A DNA stretch of 64,000 bases from Robinsoniella peoriensis (lineage in GTDB: Bacteria; Bacillota; Clostridia; Lachnospirales; Lachnospiraceae). The translations under genes were made by a program, and so were the position numbers. The DNA lies in the NCBI RefSeq assembly GCF_042680125.1, contig NZ_JBHTNY010000011.1; one strand, given 5' to 3'. Of the stretch, positions 1 to 7,950 are shown in pieces. Every line of letters starts with the position of its first letter. Within the stretch, counting starts at the first letter, position 1. Under the pieces are notes generated by a model. That model was given only the letters and a program-made list of their open reading frames with translations, did no database searches and was not told the origin of the DNA.

Positions 1-2
1 GA

Positions 3-296
3 CCGTACGGAGTCGGAAGCCGTATGAAACTGAAATATACACGTGCTATGGTTACTGCTGCACTGAATGGCGATATTGATAAGGCAGAATATAAACATGA
101 TGAGGTATTCAACTTAGATGTTCCTCAGAGCTGCCCGAATGTGCCGGATGAAATTATGAATCCACGTGATACATGGGAAGATAAAACAGCTTATGATGAG
201 TCAGCTAAAAAACTTGCAAAGATGTTCCAGGAAAACTTTGCAAAAAAATATCCGAATATGCCAAAAAATATTGCAGATGCAGGCCCAAAAGCATAA
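3..296 (+). CDS. pckA: Phosphoenolpyruvate carboxykinase (ATP), C-terminal end, partial
   Basis: This is the last ~97 codons of ATP-dependent PEP carboxykinase, which interconverts oxaloacetate plus ATP with PEP, CO2 and ADP in the cytosol. The frame is already open at the window edge and reads PYGVGSRMKLKYTRAMV, which matches the C-lobe of the ATP-type enzyme (GxGxRxxLxxTRA). The tail, with NPRDTW followed by a lysine-rich end, is also typical. The gene begins upstream of the window; the internal ATG at 24 is not a real start because the family signature continues in front of it. Identity is confident. Nothing can be said about the active site, which lies outside the window. Confidence 0.9.
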   Translation, partial: PYGVGSRMKLKYTRAMVTAALNGDIDKAEYKHDEVFNLDVPQSCPNVPDEIMNPRDTWEDKTAYDESAKKLAKMFQENFAKKYPNMPKNIADAGPKA

Positions 297-357
297 TCAG
301 AAATGAACAGATAAAAATTACAAAAAATTACAAAATACGAAAGATAAAAAAGTAAGC

Positions 358-412
358 AAAGGCCGTTTCTTAGAGTGATATTCCGACAGGCTCCTGAGAA
401 CGGCTTTTATCA
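358..412 (+). terminator. Probable rho-independent terminator of pckA
   Basis: An imperfect stem (GCCGTTTCTTAGAG against CTCCTGAGAACGGC, with G-U pairs and a few mismatches) is followed by TTTTAT. It sits about 65 bases after the pckA stop codon. The rest of 297-492 shows no gene. Confidence 0.55.
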
Positions 413-492
413 TGTCCAAAATTAATGGATGGAAAATGAATCAAATCCAGTGTATAATTGATTAAGACGTTTTTACAAAAAGGAGGAGTAAA

Positions 493-675
493 ATGACTGG
501 AAAATCTAATTGTGACTGCTGCTTGAATTATGCATATGATGATGATTATGAATGTTATATCTGTGAGGTAAATCTGGATGAGGATGAGATGGGCCAGTTT
601 ATGAGAAATACATTTACTAATTGTCCTTATTTTCAGTTTAATGATGAATATAAAGTAGTCCGTAAACAGATGTAA
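493..675 (+). CDS. Small cysteine-rich DUF6472-like protein
   Basis: A 60-residue acidic protein with six cysteines (CDCC at 7-10, YECYIC at 18-23, NCPYF near 44). The aaaggaggag ribosome site at 479-488 is strong, with good spacing to the ATG. The pattern of paired cysteines, a LDEDEM core and an NCPYF motif resembles the small DUF6472 family I associate with Lachnospiraceae; the family name is from memory and not checked. The cysteines suggest metal binding or redox sensitivity, but no function is known. It stands alone between terminators. Confidence 0.75.
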   Translation: MTGKSNCDCCLNYAYDDDYECYICEVNLDEDEMGQFMRNTFTNCPYFQFNDEYKVVRKQM

Positions 676-695
676 AGTCCCATAAAAGAGGGAGA

Positions 696-717
696 GCCAG
701 TACCTTTAGGTACTGGC
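696..717 (+). terminator. Stem-loop after the DUF6472-like gene
   Basis: Perfect 9-bp inverted repeat GCCAGTACC / GGTACTGGC with a TTTA loop, 20 bases after the stop codon. There is no immediate T-run (a TTTTTT occurs about 17 bases later), so termination is likely but not certain. Confidence 0.45.
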
Positions 718-816
718 GGGTTATGAAAAAGATTTTTTAATAATGTGTTGTTTGTACTGATCTCTCTGTACAAGTAATACTATAATATTATTCTGTGAAA
801 AATATGTGACGTAGAA

Positions 817-845
817 TTGAAGAATTTGTGTGCATTTTATAAAAT
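817..845 (+). promoter_or_regulatory. Candidate promoter for the 968-1481 gene pair
   Basis: TTGAAG at 817-822 and TAAAAT at 840-845 are separated by 17 bases, about 120 bases before the first gene. Two mismatches from consensus in total; plausible, not proven. Confidence 0.4.
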
Positions 846-967
846 AAATGGAAACTCTTTTGAAGCAAGAATAACAGGAGAATAATCAGTACTTCTCAAA
901 TGCAGTTGTATCATACCGAAAAAGATGTTAAAATAAAGCTATGATAACAGTCAGGGAGGAAATCAAT

Positions 968-1189
968 ATGAAATATCAAAAAATGATAGCGCCTATAGTA
1001 ATTACGGCATTACTGGTTCTTTTTTTAATGGTGTATCTCACAATGATTACCGTTGTGCCAATTCCCATAGTTGTAAAGGTTTTATTTGGAATTATTATTT
1101 TAGCGTTGATTGGTGTTTCCTTTTTTGTACTGGCAGAACGATTAAAAGAGATAAGGAGCGGAGAAGAAGATGATCTTAGTAAATACTGA
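968..1189 (+). CDS. Small two-helix membrane protein
   Basis: A 73-residue protein with two hydrophobic segments (roughly residues 6-28 and 34-57) and a charged tail. I place the start at the ATG at 968, which has GGGAGG at 953-958; a longer frame from 941 lacks a ribosome site. It overlaps the next gene (UPF0145) by 20 bases, so the two are surely co-transcribed and probably translationally coupled. No family is recognised. Its job may be to hold or present the UPF0145 partner at the membrane, but that is only inferred from the overlap. Confidence 0.65.
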   Translation: MKYQKMIAPIVITALLVLFLMVYLTMITVVPIPIVVKVLFGIIILALIGVSFFVLAERLKEIRSGEEDDLSKY

Positions 1190-1481
1190 TTATATTACTG
1201 GAAAGACATTTGAAATGCTGGGATTGGTAAAGGGAAGTACCATACAATCCAAGAATATCGGCAGAGATATTACCCAGGGGTTCAAAACCATTGTCGGCGG
1301 GGAATTAAAGGCTTATAATGAGATGATGAATGAAGCCAGAGCGCTGGCAACAAAAAGAATGGTGGAAGAGGCAGAGGGCATGGGCGCTGATGCAGTAGTA
1401 AATATCCGTTATGCATCCTCCGCTATCATGCAGGGGGCAGCGGAAGTAATTGCTTATGGAACTGCCGTGAAATTTATGTAA
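1170..1481 (+). CDS. UPF0145 / YbjQ family putative heavy-metal-binding protein
   Basis: A 103-residue protein of the YbjQ/UPF0145 family, a small fold sometimes named a heavy-metal-binding domain; its biochemical role is not settled. Family features visible are an N-terminal strand (VNTDYITGKTFEMLGLVKG), a central GRDITQGFKTIVGGELKAY, and a C-terminal GADAVVNIRYASS. Length is normal for the family. The start at 1170 has a purine-rich ribosome site (aaggagcgg) inside the upstream membrane gene. Confidence 0.85.
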   Translation: MILVNTDYITGKTFEMLGLVKGSTIQSKNIGRDITQGFKTIVGGELKAYNEMMNEARALATKRMVEEAEGMGADAVVNIRYASSAIMQGAAEVIAYGTAVKFM

Positions 1482-1488
1482 CAAAAAT

Positions 1489-1540
1489 TAAATCCATGTT
1501 ATTGCAGTCTCCTGTGAGAGACATAATAACATGGATTTTT
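1489..1540. terminator. Bidirectional terminator between convergent genes
   Basis: AAATCCATGTTATT pairs with AATAACATGGATTT, enclosing a second small stem GTCTC/GAGAC. T-runs on the + side and A-runs before the stem on the - side suit both the UPF0145 gene (+) and the minus-strand micro-ORFs. Confidence 0.8.
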
Positions 1541-1566
1541 CTCTGCTGTTTTTAGGAATATTAAAA

Positions 1567-1749
1567 TTAATTACCACCGGGACCGTCTTTGCGGGGCCTC
1601 GTACTTTCATCTTTTGGAATAATATTTCCATTGCCAAACTCAGGAGGAAATGTATTTGTTGCATTATCCGGTTTTGGTGTGTCGATTTCAGGAATGTTGC
1701 CATCATCGTAAACATTTGTTTTCGTGTTGCCGTCGTTAACATTTATCAT
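1567..1749 (-). CDS. 60-residue Asn/Asp/Pro-rich hypothetical protein
   Basis: A 60-residue, very hydrophilic protein, rich in N, D, P and G, with no hydrophobic core, so probably disordered. The ATG at 1749 has GAGAGGAAC seven bases upstream. It lies 41 bases downstream of another micro-ORF on the same strand and ends just before a terminator, which supports a real two-gene transcript. No family recognised. A longer frame on the same strand (1488-1742) is out of phase and lacks a ribosome site. Confidence 0.5.
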   Translation of the reverse strand: MINVNDGNTKTNVYDDGNIPEIDTPKPDNATNTFPPEFGNGNIIPKDESTRPRKDGPGGN

Positions 1750-1790
1750 GTGTTGTTCCTCTCTTTCGCATGAATGCCTGGAATCGCAGG

Positions 1791-1949
1791 CTATTGGTTG
1801 CCTTCACCTTCCGCTACTATTTCTTCCAGTACGCGTATTAAGTCATGAATATTATTCAGTTGTACATTTTTTTCCAGGATCAGATTTTTCAGATCGATGG
1901 AAAGTGTTTCGAATTTCTCCTTTACTTCCGGAGCTATATAAGAAGCCAT
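1791..1949 (-). CDS. 52-residue helical hypothetical protein
   Basis: A short frame beginning MASYIAPEVKEKFETLSIDL and ending EEIVAEGEGNQ. The ribosome site GAGGTGAT is six bases before the ATG. The sequence is amphipathic with regular leucines (LKNLILEKNVQL, LIRVLEEIV), suggesting two helices. I have an impression that similar ~50-residue proteins are common in Lachnospiraceae, with no known function. It is the first gene of a minus-strand pair with the 60-residue protein. Confidence 0.6.
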   Translation of the reverse strand: MASYIAPEVKEKFETLSIDLKNLILEKNVQLNNIHDLIRVLEEIVAEGEGNQ

Positions 1950-2063
1950 TTATCATCACCTCACATATAATATGTTCAGAAAAAGGCAGTTTTATTCATC
2001 TGATTCCTTTTTTGCCGGATTGCATATGCTAGATATATGGATAAACAAAGCGAGGTATGTGAC

Positions 2064-2888
2064 ATGGAAATAAAAAAAAGTATTTTAACCAATTCAAGTT
2101 GTTATAAAACAGGCAGAACCATAACGCCTCAGGGGATAATGACACATTCCACAGCAACTCCCGGAGGGACTGCAAAGGATTTTATCAGTTATTGGAATGG
2201 AGATATTGACGCCTGCACAAATTATATCATTGATGATACCGGTATCTATCAGCTGCTCCCGGAGACCCACAGATCGTGGCATGCCGGCTCACCGGCAAAT
2301 GATATGTATATTAGTTATGAAATCTGTGAACCTGGAACGTTTTCTTATAATGGCCAATGGCAGTCAATGGGAAATTATGATCCTTCCCTTCCGGAAAATA
2401 TCCGTTATTTTCGGAATGTATATGAAAAAGCAGTCTGGCTCAGCGCTTATTTTTGTAAAAAATACGGATGGAAGCCGGACAAAGAGCATGTTCTGTGCCA
2501 TTATGAAGGATTTTTAAAAGGTGTGGCAACAGAACATGTGGATGTAACCCATTGGTTTCCAAAACACGGCAAAAGCATGGATACTTTCCGGGCAGATGTC
2601 AAAGCAGCAATGGGCAATGAGTCAAAGCCGGAGAATCCAAAGCCGGAAGATCCGAAACCGGAAGAAAATGTACAATACTATGTTCAGGCAGGATCCTTTA
2701 AAGATGAGAAGATGGCGAACAGCCTGTCAGCAGTTTTAAATAAAAAGGGTTTTCAGGCATTTGTAAAGAAAGTGAATAAACTCTATAAGATTCAGGCGGG
2801 TGCTTTTAGAGACAGGGAAAATGCAGCTAAGATGGTACAAAAGTTAAAAGATGCCGGTTTTGAATCTTTTATTATAAAGAAGTCCTGA
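2064..2888 (+). CDS. N-acetylmuramoyl-L-alanine amidase with C-terminal SPOR domain
   Basis: A 274-residue peptidoglycan amidase expected to cut between MurNAc and L-Ala. The Amidase_2/PGRP-type domain covers about residues 8-185, with likely zinc ligands at H28 (IMTHST) and H163 (VDVTHW) and further motifs RSWHAG and SYEICEP. A linker with repeated PKPE/NPKPED follows, then a SPOR domain at about 205-274 with two YYVQAGSF / YKIQAGAF half-repeats, which binds denuded glycan. The start at 2064 has CGAGG eight bases upstream; the longer frame from 2037 has none. There is no signal peptide, as in phage endolysins, but no other phage gene is nearby. It may be released by lysis, a holin or an unknown route. 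Confidence 0.88.
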   Translation: MEIKKSILTNSSCYKTGRTITPQGIMTHSTATPGGTAKDFISYWNGDIDACTNYIIDDTGIYQLLPETHRSWHAGSPANDMYISYEICEPGTFSYNGQWQSMGNYDPSLPENIRYFRNVYEKAVWLSAYFCKKYGWKPDKEHVLCHYEGFLKGVATEHVDVTHWFPKHGKSMDTFRADVKAAMGNESKPENPKPEDPKPEENVQYYVQAGSFKDEKMANSLSAVLNKKGFQAFVKKVNKLYKIQAGAFRDRENAAKMVQKLKDAGFESFIIKKS

Positions 2889-3219
2889 TTTGCAGGACCA
2901 AGGTGTCCGGATGATGTTGCGGGGGCAGAAATTCTGCCTTTTCTGGCTCCCGGCATAGTAAATGGGATCGTTGCAATGTAGAAATCAGGATGGGAAAAGA
3001 GCAAAAAAAGGGGACCAGTTGCCTGGTCCTAAAAGGAAAGAGAAATGTATAAAAAAAGCTTATTCGCTTTATTTATAAATAATACTATACTATGCAGATA
3101 TGAATGAAATATGGCGTCAGACTTAATATATTCTAAAATAATTAAAAGAATTATAAAAAAACAGGAAAGCTTAACTTTATAAAATACTTATAAACTATTT
3201 ATGAATTACGTACTTTGCA
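2889..3219. other. Intergenic region with two stem-loops
   Basis: GGCAGA/TCTGCC at 2924-2938 followed by TTTTCT is a short candidate terminator for the amidase gene. A second perfect stem GGACCAG-TTGC-CTGGTCC at 3012-3029 carries its T-run on the minus side (seven Ts), so it would stop leftward transcripts. The remainder is AT-rich with no gene seen. Confidence 0.5.
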
Positions 3220-3248
3220 TTGACGAAAATTGTAGATTGTCTTATAAT
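3220..3248 (+). promoter_or_regulatory. Sigma-A promoter of the CBS-domain gene
   Basis: TTGACG at 3220-3225, 17-bp spacer, TATAAT at 3243-3248. Transcription would start near 3255, which rules out an upstream start for the CBS gene. Confidence 0.75.
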
Positions 3249-3288
3249 ATTTTTGTATGGAAGTAAGAAAAAAACAGGGAGACTACAG

Positions 3289-3705
3289 ATGAATATTTTA
3301 TTCTTTTTGACCCCGAAAAGTGAGGTTGCGTATTTGTATGATGACTATTCGCTGCGGCAGGCGCTGGAGAAGATGGAGCATCACAGATACAGTGCAGTAC
3401 CGATTATTAACCGAAAAGGCAATTATGTTGGTACGATCACAGAAGGGGACATGTTATGGAATGTGAAAGACAAATACCTATTAGATTTACATAAAGCAGA
3501 AGATATCCCGCTGGCACAGATAAAAAGAAGGTGGTACAATGATCCCATCAATGTTAACTGTGAGATTGAGGATCTGGTAATGACATCGATGAATCAGAAT
3601 TTCGTACCCGTAATCGATGATAATCAGATTTTTATCGGTATCATTAAAAGGAAGGATATCATTCAGTACTGTTATAACTGCTATAAGGGAAGCCTGAAAA
3701 AATAA
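3289..3705 (+). CDS. CBS-pair domain protein
   Basis: A 138-residue stand-alone CBS pair (Bateman module). The first CBS runs from about residues 17-60 (SLRQALEKMEHHRYSAVPII then GTITEGDML), the second from about 80-130 (FVPVIDDNQIFIGIIKRKDI). Such modules bind adenine nucleotides and act as regulatory sensors. The start at 3289 follows AGGGAG and lies downstream of a perfect promoter. It stands alone between its promoter and the terminator at 3796 and precedes ilvN on the same strand; no functional link to ilv genes is implied. Confidence 0.85.
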   Translation: MNILFFLTPKSEVAYLYDDYSLRQALEKMEHHRYSAVPIINRKGNYVGTITEGDMLWNVKDKYLLDLHKAEDIPLAQIKRRWYNDPINVNCEIEDLVMTSMNQNFVPVIDDNQIFIGIIKRKDIIQYCYNCYKGSLKK

Positions 3706-3795
3706 GTTAAAATTAGTAATGTTTGGTAGAACAGATTAAATTTCTCTTATATGGAGTTGTACTTGCATATTTTGTTGTATTTTCAGAAAATTGCA

Positions 3796-3826
3796 CCGGG
3801 TAACGGAAAATTACCCGGATATTTTA
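3796..3826 (+). terminator. Terminator between the CBS gene and ilvN
   Basis: Perfect 8-bp stem CCGGGTAA / TTACCCGG with a 7-base loop, followed by ATATTTTA. Confidence 0.55.
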
Positions 3827-3882
3827 GGAATATTCACTTTAACAATTCAATGTGTTACAAAACCACTTTGCCAAATTTGACA

Positions 3883-3911
3883 TTGACAAAGAATGTAATA
3901 ATTGGTAGAAT
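3883..3911 (+). promoter_or_regulatory. Promoter of ilvN-ilvC
   Basis: TTGACA at 3883-3888, 17-bp spacer, TAGAAT at 3906-3911. A second TTGACA overlaps just upstream (3877-3882). The leader to ilvN is only ~25 bases, too short for a T-box, so control must be at initiation or elsewhere. Confidence 0.75.
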
Positions 3912-3942
3912 ACTTTTAGTCTGTATAAAAGGTGGTTTTACT

Positions 3943-4440
3943 ATGAAAAAACGTATATTATCTATGTTAGTTGACAACACATCCGGTGTATTAAGCCGTG
4001 TGGCAGGTTTATTTAGCAGACGTGGCTATAATATTGACAGTTTGACTGTTGGTGTAACCGCTGATCCTAGATATTCCAGAATGACAGTTGTTGTATGTGG
4101 AGATGAATTGATTCTGGATCAGATTACCAAGCAGGTAGCGAAACTGGTAGATGTGGTGGATATTAAGTCGTTATGTCCCGAAGAGAGCGTCAGCCGTGAG
4201 CTAATCCTTGTGAAGGTACGGGCAGATGCAGGCAATCGTCAGGCTATTATTGCAGTAGCTGATATATTCAGGGCTAAGATCGTAGATGTGGCAGTGGATT
4301 CACTTATCATCGAACTAACAGGAAACCAGTCAAAACTGGATGCTTTTATTAACCTTCTGGAAGGATATGAGATTCTGGAACTGGCACGAACCGGTATTAC
4401 CGGATTATCCCGTGGTGCGGAAGACGTAAGATATTTATAG
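3943..4440 (+). CDS. ilvN: Acetolactate synthase small (regulatory) subunit
   Basis: A 165-residue regulatory subunit of acetohydroxyacid synthase, which confers valine feedback inhibition on the catalytic subunit in valine, leucine and isoleucine synthesis. An N-terminal ACT domain fills residues 1-75 (ILSMLVDNTSGVLSRVAGLF, then RRGYNIDSLTVG) and a C-terminal ALS_ss_C domain residues 85-160 (RELILVKVRA, LELARTGI). The start at 3943 follows AAAGGTGG; the longer frame from 3751 includes the promoter and is rejected. ilvC follows after 79 bases. The catalytic ilvB is not next to it, which is unusual because ilvB and ilvN are often adjacent. Confidence 0.93.
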   Translation: MKKRILSMLVDNTSGVLSRVAGLFSRRGYNIDSLTVGVTADPRYSRMTVVVCGDELILDQITKQVAKLVDVVDIKSLCPEESVSRELILVKVRADAGNRQAIIAVADIFRAKIVDVAVDSLIIELTGNQSKLDAFINLLEGYEILELARTGITGLSRGAEDVRYL

Positions 4441-4519
4441 TACGTCAGATACATATGGAAAGAGTACGCTAGAGGCTTTTAAACCTTTAACAAATATAAA
4501 ACATTTGGAGGAAATGAAA

Positions 4520-5533
4520 ATGGCAGCAAAAATTTATTATCAGGAAGATTGTAATCTTGCATTATTAGAAGGTAAAACCATTGCTATTATTGGTTATGGC
4601 AGCCAGGGGCATGCACATGCGTTAAACGCAAAAGAGTCCGGATGCAACGTTATCATTGGTCTTTATGAAGGAAGCAAATCATGGGCGAAAGCGGAAGCAC
4701 AGGGATTTGAAGTTTATACAGCTGCAGAAGCAGCAAAAAAAGCGGATATCATCATGATTCTGATCAATGATGAAAAGCAGGCTCAAATGTATAAAGAATC
4801 TATTGAGCCAAACTTAGAAGAAGGAAACATGCTGATGTTTGCTCACGGTTTTGCAATTCACTTCGGACAGATCGTAGCACCTAAGAATGTAGATGTTGTA
4901 ATGATCGCTCCTAAGGGACCTGGACATACCGTAAGAAGCCAGTATCAGGAAGGAAAAGGAGTTCCTTGTCTGATCGCAGTACATCAGGATTCCACAGGAA
5001 AAGCTCATGACAAAGGATTGGCTTACGCTTTAGCAATCGGCGGAGCAAGAGCTGGTGTTCTGGAAACAACTTTCCGTCAGGAAACAGAAACAGACCTCTT
5101 CGGCGAGCAGGCAGTTCTTTGCGGTGGTGTTACAGCTCTTATGAAAGCTGGTTTCGAAACATTAGTAGAGGCTGGTTATGAACCGGAAAGTGCATATTTT
5201 GAATGTATTCACGAAATGAAACTGATCGTTGACCTGATCTTCGAAAGCGGATTTGAAGGAATGAGATATTCTATTTCTAACACAGCTGAGTACGGAGATT
5301 ACATCACAGGTCCTAAGATCGTTACAGATGAAACAAAGAAAGCAATGAAACAGATCTTAACAGACATCCAGGAAGGTGTTTTTGCACGTAACTGGTTATT
5401 AGAGAATCAGGTAGGATGCCCGAACTTCATGGCTAAGAGAAAACAGGAAGCAGGTCATCAGTTAGAAGAAGTTGGTAAAGAACTTCGTAAATTATATAGC
5501 TGGAATGACGGAAACAAATTACTGGACAACTAA
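4520..5533 (+). CDS. ilvC: Ketol-acid reductoisomerase (NADP+), class I
   Basis: A 337-residue enzyme that converts acetolactate or acetohydroxybutyrate to the dihydroxy-acid with Mg2+ and NADPH. An N-terminal Rossmann domain has GYGSQGHAHA at about residues 25-34 and the C-terminal helical knot domain has ETETDLFGEQAVLCGG, supplying the Mg2+-binding acids. The length is that of the short class I type. The start at 4520 follows GGAGG by 8 bases; in-frame TTG 4505 and ATG 4514 are too close to the site. It is co-transcribed with ilvN and ends before a strong terminator. Confidence 0.97.
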   Translation: MAAKIYYQEDCNLALLEGKTIAIIGYGSQGHAHALNAKESGCNVIIGLYEGSKSWAKAEAQGFEVYTAAEAAKKADIIMILINDEKQAQMYKESIEPNLEEGNMLMFAHGFAIHFGQIVAPKNVDVVMIAPKGPGHTVRSQYQEGKGVPCLIAVHQDSTGKAHDKGLAYALAIGGARAGVLETTFRQETETDLFGEQAVLCGGVTALMKAGFETLVEAGYEPESAYFECIHEMKLIVDLIFESGFEGMRYSISNTAEYGDYITGPKIVTDETKKAMKQILTDIQEGVFARNWLLENQVGCPNFMAKRKQEAGHQLEEVGKELRKLYSWNDGNKLLDN

Positions 5534-5594
5534 TTCCAGATTCAGCATTTCTAAGCAGGTAAAATTGTTGGGGAGCTCCCAGTGATTATATAGT

Positions 5595-5646
5595 CAAAAA
5601 ATCCGGCAGGGTTATGATTTTTCATAACGCTGCCGGATTTTTTGTG
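5595..5646. terminator. Bidirectional terminator, ilvC / wall-binding protein
   Basis: AAAAAATCCGGCAG...GTTATG pairs with CATAAC..CTGCCGGATTTTTT around an ATTTTT loop. It separates convergent genes and has A/T runs suited to both directions. Confidence 0.9.
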
Positions 5647-5647
5647 A

Positions 5648-7027
5648 TCAGGAATTGAAATGCCGATATACGATTTGTGATATGGCGCGAATATTAGCCT
5701 GTGCCGCACCTGCATTAGAGATATTTGACATTACACAGAGAATATAATCTGCTTTGGGAGAATAGACAATTGCCATATCGTGCTGATATTCATCCGTTTC
5801 TCCGGTTTTATTGGCAACAACTGTTCCGGCTGGAAGACCGGACGGTATTTTAATGCGGAAAGTCTGCTGCTTTAGCAGATCCAGCATTTTGTTCGAATAG
5901 GTTTTGGATACGCATTTTCCATTGTAAATGTCTTCTAGGATTTTTCCGCAGTTCTGGACGGATGTCTGATTCCAGGTGGTACCGTTGTTAATGTCTTCCC
6001 CGCTGTTAGAGCAGGAAATAGCCTGTCCCTGATTAGTATCCGTATATCCATATTTTTTACAGAAATCGTTGGTTGCATTTTTACCAATGGTACGGACCAG
6101 CGTGTTAAAAGATTCGTTGCTGCTGTAAGTGATCATAGAGTGGAGCAGCTGGTTGATGGATGCGGTTTCTGAAATTCGACCGTTTTGAATGGATTCATAT
6201 ACGGCGCCCATGGTAAATACCTTTATGACACTGGCTGCATAATAATAATTATTACCAATTAAACAGGTTTGATCATCATTTAAATTTTTTACGTAAACAG
6301 ACCACCTGCCCGGTGTACAGGAGTTATTGATGTAAGCCGTCAGCTCATCGTTCAGGGCGGTAATGGACTGCTTTTTATTTTTGATCCATTTTCCATTTTT
6401 ATCTACATAATAGCCTTGTACCCAGGTATTAACTGCCATTTTGCCATTGGAGTTAAAATAATAGTCATAAGTCTTTTTCCCTTTTTTGATTTTCTGCCAT
6501 CCGGTTTGCATCACACCCTTTTTATTAAAGTAATAAGTGGATTTGCCTTTTTTCAGCCAGCCGGTCTGCATGATACCTTTGCTGTTAAAATAGTATTTCT
6601 TACCTTTTATAGTATGAAATCCTTTTTGGATGATTCCTTTTTTATTGGCATAGTATTTTTTGTTATTGTATGTTTTGAATCCATTCGTACGGAGATAACC
6701 GTTTTTATCAAATAAATATGTATTACCTTTCACTTTTTTCAGACCCGTGGCTGCTGTCCCGTTGGAAGTAAGATATAATTTCTTACCTTTAAAAGTAACG
6801 AAGCGGTTTTGGATCATACGGCCTTTGGCATTAAAATAGTAGCGTTTGCCATCAATTTTATAAGTGGTATTACAGATTTTTTTCCCGTTTTTATCGTAAT
6901 AATACCGGTATTTCATCTGCACCCATCCGGTTTTTGCGGGCTTTGCACCGGCGGCATGGGTGGTAACAGGTAATGTGGTTGCCATTAGAATCAGCAGTAA
7001 CAGTAGTAAAGATCGAAACTTCTTCAT
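5648..7027 (-). CDS. Secreted beta-lactamase-fold serine hydrolase with cell-wall-binding repeats
   Basis: A 459-residue exported protein. The signal peptide is residues 1-25 (LLLLLLILMATTLP, cleavage near THAA). About eight aromatic/glycine-rich choline- or glucan-binding-type repeats (GKKYYFNSKGIMQTGW pattern) span residues 33-218. A class A beta-lactamase-like domain covers 225-459, with S266-x-x-K269, an SSN triad at 302-304 instead of SDN, and K407-T-G. The usual Glu166-type motif is not obvious, so a peptidase or penicillin-binding role is as likely as antibiotic hydrolysis. Its ATG overlaps the LysR gene stop by ATGA, so translation is coupled. Location is likely the cell wall. Confidence 0.87.
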   Translation of the reverse strand: MKKFRSLLLLLLILMATTLPVTTHAAGAKPAKTGWVQMKYRYYYDKNGKKICNTTYKIDGKRYYFNAKGRMIQNRFVTFKGKKLYLTSNGTAATGLKKVKGNTYLFDKNGYLRTNGFKTYNNKKYYANKKGIIQKGFHTIKGKKYYFNSKGIMQTGWLKKGKSTYYFNKKGVMQTGWQKIKKGKKTYDYYFNSNGKMAVNTWVQGYYVDKNGKWIKNKKQSITALNDELTAYINNSCTPGRWSVYVKNLNDDQTCLIGNNYYYAASVIKVFTMGAVYESIQNGRISETASINQLLHSMITYSSNESFNTLVRTIGKNATNDFCKKYGYTDTNQGQAISCSNSGEDINNGTTWNQTSVQNCGKILEDIYNGKCVSKTYSNKMLDLLKQQTFRIKIPSGLPAGTVVANKTGETDEYQHDMAIVYSPKADYILCVMSNISNAGAAQANIRAISQIVYRHFNS

Positions 7028-7938
7028 AAATCAATATTCCCCCTTTTGGTTTTACTGCAGAAGCTGATGAATTCCTGTAATGCGTGGGAGGGATATGACG
7101 ATTTAAGATATGCAAATCCGACCTGGCGCTTATGAATTGGAAATTCAAGAGGAATCTCCTGCAAAGTCTGGTTGTCTAACTCTTTCTGAACAAATTTTTT
7201 TATGACGCAGGCAACGCCAAGCCCTATTTTTGCGAAATCAATCAAAAGATCCATCGTCGTTACTTCTAACAGGGTGTTGGGTTCCAGCTTCTGCTCAGCC
7301 AGATAATCATCGATATACTGGCGGGTCATATTATCTTTGTCTAAAAGCATAAGAGTAGCTGTACTTAATATATCATATTTTTCTTCTTTTGTCCGTAAGA
7401 AAAGGTTATCCAGGTAATTTTTTGATGCTACGAAAATGTCTTCAATTTCTTCTATGGGATGGAATTGGATATGAGTGTTGTGCTCCGGTTTACTAATCAG
7501 CCCGATGTCAATTTTCTGTTCTTCTAATAACTGCAGGGTACGATTACTGGACTGGCATTCAATCGTTATGCGGATGTGAGGGTACAGCTTAATAAACTCC
7601 TGCAGATAAGGGAGCAGCAGGTATTTGCAAAGGGTTGTGCTAACGCCTATACGCAGGTGGCCAATGCCCAGATCAGCGGCCATGCGCAGCTGCTCTTCCC
7701 CGGTCTCAATGGCGTCAAAAGCCGTTTTGACATGGTCATAGAGCAATTTGCCTTCGTCAGTAAGCCGCACGCCACGGGAGGTTCTGGTAAAAAGAACCGT
7801 ATCCAGAGACTGTTCCAGCCTTTGAATCGACTTGCTGATTGCTGGCTGGCTGATGTAAAGTTCCCCGGCGGCTCTGGAGATATTGCCGGCATTTGCTACG
7901 GTAAAAAATATTTTATAGAGTGACAGGTTCTGATTCAT
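7024..7938 (-). CDS. LysR family transcriptional regulator
   Basis: A 304-residue LysR regulator: N-terminal winged HTH (about residues 1-60, ISRAAGELYISQPAISKSIQ), helical linker, and substrate-binding domain (residues 90-300, starting IGHLRIGVSTTL). The ATG at 7938 has GAGGA six bases upstream; the ATG at 7950 is part of that ribosome site and is less likely. The gene is divergent from leuCD across 194 bases holding LysR-type boxes, so control of leuCD is the simplest reading. It is also coupled by ATGA to the wall-binding hydrolase downstream, which could be a second link. Confidence 0.9.
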   Translation of the reverse strand: MNQNLSLYKIFFTVANAGNISRAAGELYISQPAISKSIQRLEQSLDTVLFTRTSRGVRLTDEGKLLYDHVKTAFDAIETGEEQLRMAADLGIGHLRIGVSTTLCKYLLLPYLQEFIKLYPHIRITIECQSSNRTLQLLEEQKIDIGLISKPEHNTHIQFHPIEEIEDIFVASKNYLDNLFLRTKEEKYDILSTATLMLLDKDNMTRQYIDDYLAEQKLEPNTLLEVTTMDLLIDFAKIGLGVACVIKKFVQKELDNQTLQEIPLEFPIHKRQVGFAYLKSSYPSHALQEFISFCSKTKRGNIDL

Positions 7939-7950
7939 AGATATCCTCAT

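Noticed and set aside
2064..2888. Prophage called from the endolysin-like amidase
   Set aside because: No holin, tail, integrase or other phage genes in the neighbourhood.
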